From CAG-411 sp963643465 (lineage in GTDB: Bacteria; Bacillota; Clostridia; Lachnospirales; Lachnospiraceae): a stretch of DNA of 64,000 nt. Location: positions 1 to 64,000 of the forward strand of contig CAVIJT010000006.1 in NCBI GenBank assembly GCA_963643465.1. Direction: 5' to 3'. Shown in pieces: positions 43,590 to 51,473 of the stretch (position 1 is the stretch's first letter; each line of letters begins with the position of its first letter). A model generated the notes under the pieces. That model saw nothing but the letters and a program-made list of their open reading frames with translations. It had not been told where the DNA came from and searched no databases. The position numbers and the translations under genes are program-made.

Positions 43590-46229
43590 CTATTTACAGC
43601 TTTCTGATAATTCTTTATGCTTTTCCAATAAATCTACAGTAAGACGTTCTCCAAATGTTTTTGGATAAGTAGATTGATTTGCCGCATCTGCAGTTTCTCC
43701 TTCATAAATCGGGTTTGGATAATATTTAATCAGTTCTTCTCTACCTTTTTTAATCATACATTCTGCCATTTCCATAGCAAGGGCATTTGTTTTATCTCCT
43801 TTGTCAATGACTGCGATAGATTCAGTAAGTGAAAAGTTTCCTTCTGTAGGGTCCACAAAATCTATAGGAAGTCCATCTTCCTTGTCTGCTACTGCCTGAT
43901 GTCTCAATCCAAAACCAATGGCTACCTCTCCGGCACGCACTTTTTTAATAGGACCGGAACCTGAATCCTCCAAATGGGCATCTGCATTTTTATAAATGCC
44001 AGTTAATACTTCTTTTGCACCATCTTCTCCGTAAGCATCTACCAACGCTTGAATCATAAGCCATGCAGTGGAAGAACCTTGAATATCTGTCACTGACAAA
44101 AATCCTTCATATTCCGGATTTGCTAAATCCTTAAGACTTGTAGGCATAGGAAGATTGTTTTCTTCCATGATTTCTGTGTTGACTATAATGGTTCCTTCTT
44201 GAGAAGTAATTGGCGTATAATAAGAAGGATATTCCTCTATTGCTCCTGTCTCAAAGGTCAAATCTGCATACATATCATTTGCTTCCTCAGAACTTTCTAA
44301 ATAGAAAGAACTCATAGTCACCAAGTCTGCCTCAATATTGGTCCCTTCGGCTAATAACTTTCCGCCCAACTCACTGGTTCCAAAAGTCTGAATCATATAT
44401 TTTCCCTCATAACCGTTTGCATCCAACGTTCTCTTCATAGCTTCAATGGCTTCATCATCCGCATTGGAATAGATAATAACTTCCTCTGAACCACTTTTTC
44501 CGCATCCTGTTAAGACAGATCCAAGTCCTAACGTTCCGCATAAAACCAAAGCTGCAATTTTGTGCATTTTAGATTTTCTTCTTTTCATGTTTGTTTCCTT
44601 TCTTTTCTGTGATTGTTTATAATTTGCAAGTTTCTCAAATACGATTTTTGCAAAAAGATTGATTGTAAAAATCAACAGCGATAATACAAAAATTTCATTG
44701 AATTTTGCATAGTGCTGTAATTCTTTTATTTTTGCTGTCATTACCATTGTTCTTGCACCTGCAATAAAAATAACTGCACTTACAGTTACCATGGCATTGA
44801 CAAAATAGTAACTAAATACTTCCAATAAAGTAGAGATTGCATTTGGTGTTACTACCCGAATAATGGTTTTTATCCAATTATCCCCCATAAGCCGAGCTGT
44901 TGTTTCCCATGAAGCATTCATTTTTCCTAACGAACTTTTCATCATTAAATATGGCGTAGAGAAAAAATGAATGATGTTACAGAAAACCAATATTACAATG
45001 GTATTTTGTAAACTGCTACCAGTAAATCCAAGTAAAAATGCGATACCAAGCACCATACCTGGAATGGTATTTGTCACCAAAGAAATGCTTTCAATTATCT
45101 TTTTGCAGATTGGATGGATGGTACTTCTGGCAGTAATCAACGCTGCACCATACACAACCAACGAACCGGCAACTGCAGTCAATAATGCAGTAACAATAGA
45201 ATTTTTAACCACATTCACCAGAGACTGATCTGCAAAAACAGCCTGAAAATGTTCCAGCGTAACATTCATTCGATATGGCCACTCCTCAATAAAAGGAACC
45301 AACAGGATTACTGCAAATATAGACACAACACAAAGCAAAATGCAGCCAGAACCAATTCCAAATAGAATATCCCGCATAGGTGATTTTTTCATTTCAATTT
45401 CAGATACTTTGTTGTAACGGATGTTGTATTTTTCCAGATAACTTAATACAACAATACTTATAATAGAAGGGAGCAGCATCATAATAGCTACCACTGCACC
45501 ATTATTAAAATTAGGTACACTTCCAAGCATTTCGTTATATAATACACCAGCAATTACATCCACTTTCCCTCCTACCGATGCAGGAATACCAAAATCAGTA
45601 AAACTAAGGAAAAAGCATTGGATAACAGATGCTGCTAATGTTCCGCTTAATGGTCGCAAAATAGTCCGAACAAAAGTCCTTCCACAACGGTCTCCCATCA
45701 CACGGGATACGACTAAATACTTTTTATCAATATAGCTCATCGTATTATGAATAAGCATAAAAGCTACCGGTAAGGTATAGATGATATAACCAATCAACAA
45801 TCCATTTATCCCATAAATATCAAATAATTGTCTGCCAAACAGTTTAGTAAGCAAGCCTTGTTTTCCAAGCGAATAAATAATCGCAAAACCATATGTAATC
45901 GTAGGCAGCAACATAGGCATAACAGACAGACTTCGTATTATTTTTTTCACAATAGGCGGTAAGTTTGTAAAATGAATACTATATGCCAAAATAAACGCTA
46001 AAGCAGTTGTAAGAACAGCGCTCAGCATAGCAATTGCCACACTATTTCCAAAAATGGCGCCAAAATTTTTACCTTGAAACATATTTTGATAAAATTCCAA
46101 AGTAAAACCAGAGTTCCCAAAGAACGATTTTCCAAGTATCATAACCATTGGAAACAGTAAAAATATTGCAAATAGCGCACATATTGTAATAAAAATTACT
46201 TTAATTTCTATATTTTTTTGTTTGTTCAT
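43590..46229 (-). CDS. Fused AEP ABC transporter permease and substrate-binding lipoprotein
   Basis: An 880-residue open frame. Residues about 1-540 form a two-module FbpB-like permease with about 12 helices. Residues about 548-880 are an FbpA/PhnS-type periplasmic-binding domain that starts with its own lipoprotein signal (MHKIAALVLCGTLGLGSVLT then Cys, lipobox LTGC). An internal ATG at 44588, preceded by AAAGGAAAC, could also start a separate 332-residue binding protein. Normally these are two genes; here no stop separates them, so either a true fusion, a dual-start gene or a base error. By analogy to phnS/phnU/phnV it imports 2-aminoethylphosphonate. I start at 46229 (MNKQKNIEIK, AGGAG 7 nt upstream). 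Confidence 0.85.
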   Translation of the reverse strand: MNKQKNIEIKVIFITICALFAIFLLFPMVMILGKSFFGNSGFTLEFYQNMFQGKNFGAIFGNSVAIAMLSAVLTTALAFILAYSIHFTNLPPIVKKIIRSLSVMPMLLPTITYGFAIIYSLGKQGLLTKLFGRQLFDIYGINGLLIGYIIYTLPVAFMLIHNTMSYIDKKYLVVSRVMGDRCGRTFVRTILRPLSGTLAASVIQCFFLSFTDFGIPASVGGKVDVIAGVLYNEMLGSVPNFNNGAVVAIMMLLPSIISIVVLSYLEKYNIRYNKVSEIEMKKSPMRDILFGIGSGCILLCVVSIFAVILLVPFIEEWPYRMNVTLEHFQAVFADQSLVNVVKNSIVTALLTAVAGSLVVYGAALITARSTIHPICKKIIESISLVTNTIPGMVLGIAFLLGFTGSSLQNTIVILVFCNIIHFFSTPYLMMKSSLGKMNASWETTARLMGDNWIKTIIRVVTPNAISTLLEVFSYYFVNAMVTVSAVIFIAGARTMVMTAKIKELQHYAKFNEIFVLSLLIFTINLFAKIVFEKLANYKQSQKRKETNMKRRKSKMHKIAALVLCGTLGLGSVLTGCGKSGSEEVIIYSNADDEAIEAMKRTLDANGYEGKYMIQTFGTSELGGKLLAEGTNIEADLVTMSSFYLESSEEANDMYADLTFETGAIEEYPSYYTPITSQEGTIIVNTEIMEENNLPMPTSLKDLANPEYEGFLSVTDIQGSSTAWLMIQALVDAYGEDGAKEVLTGIYKNADAHLEDSGSGPIKKVRAGEVAIGFGLRHQAVADKEDGLPIDFVDPTEGNFSLTESIAVIDKGDKTNALAMEMAECMIKKGREELIKYYPNPIYEGETADAANQSTYPKTFGERLTVDLLEKHKELSESCK

Positions 46230-46254
46230 GTTTTTTACTCCTATTATTCCCATT

Positions 46255-47013
46255 TCAAGCAGTTGCTGCACATTGATCAAACAAATTAAAAATATTTGTT
46301 CTCTTGATTTCTAACTGATTCAAAATAAAATTTTGTACGAAAGCATTTTGGGGCTGGTTTATAATTTCACTTGGTTTTCCATATTGTGAAATTTTTCCTT
46401 CATTAATAATCAATACTCGGTCAGAAAGTGTAAGTGCTTCTTCTGGATCATGTGTTACAATAATGGTAGTCAATTCAAACTCTCTTGCAATTTCTTTAAT
46501 TTTACTTTTAATGGACTCTTTGATTACACCATCCAAGGCACTAAGCGGTTCATCCAATAATAAAATTTTAGGTTTCATTACCATAGTTCTTGCTAAAGCC
46601 ACACGCTGCTTTTGTCCACCGGAAAGCTGGTCTATTTTTTTGTTCAAATGTTCCTCTAATCCTAGCAAATGAACAAACTCATTTACGTCTTCCTTCGTGG
46701 AAATATCCGGATTGTTGCGAAGTCCATAAACAATGTTTTCATAGGCATTTAAATTTGGAAACAGCGCATAATCCTGAAAAACAATATTGAACCCGCGTTT
46801 TTCCATTGGTACGTGTGTAATATCTGTTCCATCAAAATAAATCTGTCCGGAATTTACATCTGTAATACCTAAAATCAAGTTAAGCAATGTGGTTTTACCA
46901 CTTCCAGATGGTCCTAAAATAGACACGATCTCCCCTTTTTTAATATCCAATGACACATTATTTAAAATAGTGTCACCGTCATATTTTTTTACAATATTTT
47001 TTAATTCTAACAT
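46255..47013 (-). CDS. ABC transporter ATP-binding protein, probable AEP importer ATPase
   Basis: A 252-residue ATPase. Walker A GPSGSGKTT (about 35-43), signature LSGGQKQRVALA (about 133), Walker B ILLLDEPLSALD and the H-loop VTHDPEEA are intact. FbpC/PhnT subgroup by sequence style. It lacks the C-terminal TOBE regulatory domain of longer relatives. First gene of the AEP operon; the permease starts 25 nt downstream. Confidence 0.9.
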   Translation of the reverse strand: MLELKNIVKKYDGDTILNNVSLDIKKGEIVSILGPSGSGKTTLLNLILGITDVNSGQIYFDGTDITHVPMEKRGFNIVFQDYALFPNLNAYENIVYGLRNNPDISTKEDVNEFVHLLGLEEHLNKKIDQLSGGQKQRVALARTMVMKPKILLLDEPLSALDGVIKESIKSKIKEIAREFELTTIIVTHDPEEALTLSDRVLIINEGKISQYGKPSEIINQPQNAFVQNFILNQLEIKRTNIFNLFDQCAATA

Positions 47014-47115
47014 AGCGTTCTTCCTTTCCCATAAATTTATCTACTCGTTTCGTTCCAGCTATATTTCTCTTAGCAATTTGCACACTAGCTGATACCCACA
47101 TTCACAGACTAACAT

Positions 47116-47138
47116 TTGATTTTTGACTTTACAATCAA
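47116..47138 (-). promoter_or_regulatory. Operator-like palindrome upstream of the AEP operon
   Basis: TTGATT (47116-47121) and AATCAA (47133-47138) are inverted repeats 11 nt apart, about 100 nt before the ATPase gene. TACAATC at 47130-47136 also occurs in the regulator's own promoter. A plausible RpiR-family operator; no good -10 box was found nearby. The remainder of 47014-47170 shows nothing else. Confidence 0.4.
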
Positions 47139-47171
47139 GTGCCTGTAAATCTTTTTTTACGGGATTTTTAC

Positions 47172-47216
47172 AAAAAAAATCTGGAAACATGTAGTATTTC
47201 TACATATTTCCAGATT
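47172..47216 (-). terminator. Terminator of the RpiR-type regulator gene
   Basis: A 17-bp stem with one mismatch (47178-47194 with 47200-47216) followed on the minus strand by eight T residues, a strong intrinsic terminator that insulates the AEP operon from the regulator gene. Confidence 0.9.
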
Positions 47217-47317
47217 CATTTTATTTTACGCCAGTAATGAGGAAACTCAAATGCTTGCATGAATATTGGACAAGCACCACCATAATCTGAGAAACTAGCA
47301 AATCGTATTTTTCATGA

Positions 47318-48169
47318 TTACTCATATCTTCGGTCTTGTATCATCTGACCGCTTTCCTTTAAACATTTCTCGTATTTTTCATAATTATTTACTACCAATC
47401 CCATATACAGCATATCAACTACTGCCAAATGGATGGTTCTTGAAAAAATATCACTTCCATATAAAAACTGTTTATTAGAAGTCAAAATCACAATGTCCGC
47501 ATATTTTATAAGAGGAGTATCTGTAAAATTCGTAATCGCTATGGTCTTTGCCCCATTCTTTTTCGCATGTCGCAATACATCCACCGTATTTTTAGAAGTC
47601 CCTGTATAAGAAATTCCAATGGCTACTTCTCCCTTTTTCATATGCCCTGCTCCAATGCTTTGCAAATAATAGTCAGCATTAAACTCACAATGGATACCTA
47701 AATACGATAATTTTGTTAGTAAATCCATTGATACAGTATTGGAATTTTCCACCGAAAAAATACATACTCTTGTTGCTTCTTCAATGGCTTTTACTGCCTT
47801 CTCAATATTCTTGGCAGATATTGTTTGCAAAGAATCCTGCAATAATCCAATGGTATTTCCAATGATAATTCCCGGAACATCCTCAACTTTCTCACTTTTT
47901 TCTAATTGCATTCCTAAGATATCGTAATGTTCCTCTTTTTTTCTTTGCATACGTTCTTCCGTAAAAGCAATCTTTGCCTCTTTAAATCCTGTATATCCTA
48001 CTGCACGCAACATACGAAGAACCGTTGGCTGACTTACATCTGCTTTTTTAGCAAGCTGCTCCAAAGAAATACGCTCCATTTCTTCTGTATGTTCCAATAC
48101 ATAGTGTGCTACTTGTTGTTCGGATTTCCGTAATTTAGGAAATGCCTTTTGTATCTTATCGGTTATCAT
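47318..48169 (-). CDS. RpiR/MurR-family transcriptional regulator
   Basis: 283 residues: an N-terminal HTH_6 domain (about 1-75, ISLEQLAKKADVSQPTVLRMLRAVG) and a C-terminal SIS sugar-phosphate-binding domain (about 120-250, GEVAIGISYTGTSKNTVDVL). Such proteins usually sense phosphorylated ligands. Located directly upstream of the AEP operon on the same strand with a terminator between them, it likely controls the operon and perhaps itself; the ligand could be AEP or phosphonoacetaldehyde (inference). Confidence 0.88.
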   Translation of the reverse strand: MITDKIQKAFPKLRKSEQQVAHYVLEHTEEMERISLEQLAKKADVSQPTVLRMLRAVGYTGFKEAKIAFTEERMQRKKEEHYDILGMQLEKSEKVEDVPGIIIGNTIGLLQDSLQTISAKNIEKAVKAIEEATRVCIFSVENSNTVSMDLLTKLSYLGIHCEFNADYYLQSIGAGHMKKGEVAIGISYTGTSKNTVDVLRHAKKNGAKTIAITNFTDTPLIKYADIVILTSNKQFLYGSDIFSRTIHLAVVDMLYMGLVVNNYEKYEKCLKESGQMIQDRRYE

Positions 48170-48267
48170 AAACTCACTTCCCTTCTCATGTTGAAAAACT
48201 ACATGTGATGGCTGTTTTTTCTGTCTTTGTTTTTTAGAAAAATAATTTAAAAGAAATTTACATTGCA

Positions 48268-48298
48268 GATTGTACTAAAATTAATACAATCTTTGCAA
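48268..48298 (-). promoter_or_regulatory. Promoter and operator of the RpiR-type regulator
   Basis: Minus strand -35 TTGCAA (48293-48298) and -10 TACAAT (48269-48274), 18-nt spacing. An inverted repeat GATTGTA-N10-TACAATC (48268-48274 and 48285-48291) covers the -10 and spacer, where a repressor would block RNA polymerase: predicted autoregulation. Confidence 0.55.
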
Positions 48299-48509
48299 GT
48301 TAAATTTCATTGTACATACTTTTATCATTTTATCATATACCGTTTTTTTCTCCAACACTTTAGGTTACTGACGGTTACTGTCCATATCCTATTATAAGAA
48401 AAGTTACTATTTTCTTTTTTTACTCGACAAAATATGATATGATATTTTTGTACTCTCTCGTGAGGGAAGAGAATATACATACCAAAAAAACAAAGGCGGA
48501 GGATAAAGT

Positions 48510-50069
48510 ATGAAATGTTTGAATTGTAACAAAGAACTACCAGATGATTTCCTATTCTGTGACGAATGCGGAACACCTGTGCAACAACCGGCACAACCAG
48601 AACCTGTCATGCAGGAAACAGTAAATTCCAACATGGAAGGGGTAAACGAACAAGATAGCACTACACCGTTTGAGCCAAACGCAGACCAAAGCAACAACAT
48701 GCAGTTTAATGCAAATACTGCTCAAAGCAACAACATACAGTTTAATGCAAATACTGCTCAAAGCAACAACATACAGTTTGATACAAACGCTACTCAAAAC
48801 AACAACATGCAATTTGATGCAAACGCTACTCAAAGTAACAATATGCAGTTTAACCCAAATCCACAGATGCAAATGCAAGGAAATGGTAACAATACTATGA
48901 AACCGGGTATCAAACTCGGAACGAAAGGCATCATAGGTATTGGCGTTGCAGCTTTATGTATAGTAATCGCAATTGTAGCAGTAATTTTTCTTTCTAATCG
49001 AAAGACAACTATTTCTCTGGACGATTATATTTCTGTGGAATACGATGGTTATGACGGCTATGGAACTGCTGAAGTCTCTTTCGACTGGCAGACATTAGAA
49101 AAAAAATTCGTTGAAATTTCCGGTGCAGATGACATAGAAGATTTAGAGGACCTTTCCAATGCATTATCTTTTTATGTATTAGAAGACAGCATCAGCTACG
49201 AACTTGATAAATCTGATTCTCTTTCAAACGGAGACAAAATCACTCTTACATGGTCTTATGACAATGAAATGGCAGAGGACTACAAAATCGAATTTGAGGG
49301 CGACAAAAAAACATTTACTGTATCGGATTTAAAAGAAGTAAAAGAAATCGATCCTTTTGAAGATTTAGAGGTTACTTTCTCTGGAACTTCCCCATATTCC
49401 ACTGTGTCTTGGGAGGTTACTTCCGACAATGAGATTTACGATTTAATTTCCTTTGAGGCTTCCAAAGAAAACAATCTTGCTGAGGGCGAGACCATTACCA
49501 TTACATTAGACACCTATGACGAAGACGAATATTTCTTAAGCCAGTATGGTTGCAAATTCAGCAAGACTTCCAAAGAATATACTTGCGAAAATGTAGACTG
49601 CTATATCATGAATACGGAAGATTTAACAGATGAACTACTTGAAACTATGAAAAAGCAAGCAAAGGCTGTAATTTCTGATTATAAATCTTCTATTCGTTCC
49701 GATGTAACCATTCAAAATGTAGAGTATGCAGGATATTATTTCCTAACACTAAAAGATACCGAAGATAACTATTGGAATGCAACTAATAAATGTTATATTA
49801 TTTATTCTGCAACTGTAAAAAGCAAACACAAGGAATTTAAAGCATCTACTGTTTATTTCCCAGTGGAATATACAGAATTGCAAAAATATACAGATGGAAC
49901 TTCTTACGTGGATACAGATTATGCCTCCATCCAAGGTAACTCCGGTATCGAATATGGCTGGTGGAGCCAAATTTCCGGATATAAAAAACTGTCTGCTTTG
50001 AAAAAGGAATTAGTTACCGATCAGAAAGATTCGTATGACGCATTTGCCAGCAAAGAGCTTGAAGAATAA
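48510..50069 (+). CDS. Zinc-ribbon membrane protein with an Asn-rich repeat linker
   Basis: 519 residues: an N-terminal zinc ribbon (CLNCNKELPDDFLFCDECG, residues 3-21, two CxxC pairs), an Asn/Gln-rich linker with five 12-residue repeats of AQSNNIQFNANT type (about 60-125), a membrane helix (about 145-165), and an extracytoplasmic region of about 350 acidic residues in several beta-rich domains. Function unknown. The cytoplasmic zinc ribbon plus external domains suggests a sensor or scaffold. An AGGCGGAGG site precedes the ATG. The 340 nt upstream hold the divergent regulator promoter and no other gene. Confidence 0.75.
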   Translation: MKCLNCNKELPDDFLFCDECGTPVQQPAQPEPVMQETVNSNMEGVNEQDSTTPFEPNADQSNNMQFNANTAQSNNIQFNANTAQSNNIQFDTNATQNNNMQFDANATQSNNMQFNPNPQMQMQGNGNNTMKPGIKLGTKGIIGIGVAALCIVIAIVAVIFLSNRKTTISLDDYISVEYDGYDGYGTAEVSFDWQTLEKKFVEISGADDIEDLEDLSNALSFYVLEDSISYELDKSDSLSNGDKITLTWSYDNEMAEDYKIEFEGDKKTFTVSDLKEVKEIDPFEDLEVTFSGTSPYSTVSWEVTSDNEIYDLISFEASKENNLAEGETITITLDTYDEDEYFLSQYGCKFSKTSKEYTCENVDCYIMNTEDLTDELLETMKKQAKAVISDYKSSIRSDVTIQNVEYAGYYFLTLKDTEDNYWNATNKCYIIYSATVKSKHKEFKASTVYFPVEYTELQKYTDGTSYVDTDYASIQGNSGIEYGWWSQISGYKKLSALKKELVTDQKDSYDAFASKELEE

Positions 50070-50080
50070 AAGAAACAAAA

Positions 50081-50114
50081 AATCCCCCGTAGCAAAGCTA
50101 CGAGGGATTTTTTT
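50081..50114. terminator. Bidirectional terminator
   Basis: A 13-bp stem with one mismatch (50081-50093 with 50097-50109) with A and T runs at its ends, between the convergent zinc-ribbon and PIG-V-like genes. Confidence 0.88.
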
Positions 50115-50126
50115 CATAGGCACAAC

Positions 50127-51449
50127 TTATAAAATCTGCTTCCATGTAAGGAACGCGTATAAAATAACACCAAATAACATGGAACTAATAATAAGCAGTA
50201 TTGTACCAATATTTTCATGCTTTTCTGAAAATTCTCCTAAAATTAAGAACATCGGAAATGCCACTGACATATATCTTCCACTACTAATCAGCCAGCCATG
50301 TGTATAACACATAATCACGTAAAATACTAAAAACAGAATATATCGGTTATGAATTCTTCGAATACCATATATCATAAGCACTACTGCCATAACCAAAAAG
50401 GCAAGTGCTGCAATACCTGCAGTAAATCTGGTTACACCAGTAAGTTCATTGGTAAATGCTCTGTTCCACACGTCACTTACTGTCTTTCCAAAATACTGTC
50501 CTTCATTTCCCCATACTACAGACTGATATTCCAAAAATTTGAACGGATCACCGGTTATCTGATAGTTAATAAGAAAATATATCAGTAACCCTATTCCCAT
50601 AAAAGGAATCCAAATTGCCTTGGTAAAAATATTAGTCACCAGTTCTTTGACTCTCTTTTCTTTTATCATAGTAATTGGTTTATAATATTCCAACCACTCC
50701 GCTCCAGTTACGGCAATCATAACAATTCCCTGCATTCTGGATAATCCAGCTAATGCTCCGGCAATACCTGCTGCTGCCCATTTGTGCTTCCTTGTATAGT
50801 AGAAACATGCTGCCACTGTAAGTAAAAAGGCACTTTCGGGCATCATGGCACCATAGAACAATCCAAACGGAAAAACAGCCAAAAATGCCAATGACTTCTT
50901 TGCAATATTTTTTCCATAATCCATAGCGATAGCACCATAGAAATAGCAACAACCACCAACAAAACATGCGGTAGAAGCAACCAACGCAGCTAAATTCACA
51001 TTGTTGATTACCAAATTCACAATCTTGATCATCCATGCGTAAAGCGGAAAGAATGCCAATGTAGTGTACAAATTCTCTCCGTTTACTTGCTCTGTGTAAC
51101 CTTCATAACCAAGTGTAGCAATTCGAACATAATTGTTGGCATCCCATTTGAGCCACTCATTTAAGAAGCAGGAAAAATCCACCGGTGTTCCATCGTCTAA
51201 ATAACATCTCATGGCGATGGCACTAATTATGTAAACCGCAATTCGTATGGCAAGTGCTACACCTGCCACACAAAGATAATCTTTCCAATTTGGCTCATAT
51301 GGAGTATATTCCCCTTTTTTCCTTAAAAGCCACCCTAACACCTTATTTCCGTTTTTATTCTCTGTAAGTCCGGCATTACACAACACTCTTGTAAGTGATA
51401 CAATCACCACAAACCAGATTACAACAGAGGCTGCTATATTGACTAACAT
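50127..51449 (-). CDS. Polytopic membrane protein resembling PIG-V-type mannosyltransferase
   Basis: 440 residues with about 10 hydrophobic helices. The WDANNYVRIATLGYEG segment (about residue 100) matches the acidic catalytic loop of GT-C/PIG-V family enzymes, which transfer a sugar from a lipid carrier outside the membrane. Acceptor unknown. Begins 24 nt after nrdD on the same strand, so co-transcription is possible; no functional link to nrdD is apparent. Confidence 0.75.
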   Translation of the reverse strand: MLVNIAASVVIWFVVIVSLTRVLCNAGLTENKNGNKVLGWLLRKKGEYTPYEPNWKDYLCVAGVALAIRIAVYIISAIAMRCYLDDGTPVDFSCFLNEWLKWDANNYVRIATLGYEGYTEQVNGENLYTTLAFFPLYAWMIKIVNLVINNVNLAALVASTACFVGGCCYFYGAIAMDYGKNIAKKSLAFLAVFPFGLFYGAMMPESAFLLTVAACFYYTRKHKWAAAGIAGALAGLSRMQGIVMIAVTGAEWLEYYKPITMIKEKRVKELVTNIFTKAIWIPFMGIGLLIYFLINYQITGDPFKFLEYQSVVWGNEGQYFGKTVSDVWNRAFTNELTGVTRFTAGIAALAFLVMAVVLMIYGIRRIHNRYILFLVFYVIMCYTHGWLISSGRYMSVAFPMFLILGEFSEKHENIGTILLIISSMLFGVILYAFLTWKQIL

Positions 51450-51473
51450 ACTTTTTTCCTTTCCTATCTGTGA

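Noticed and set aside
44500..44640. Frameshift separating permease and binding protein
   Set aside because: The frame is continuous in the sequence given; kept as a fusion and reported as needing read support.
48688..48870. Regular 36-bp repeats resembling a CRISPR array
   Set aside because: They are contiguous, in frame and encode a 12-residue Asn-rich protein repeat with no unique spacers.
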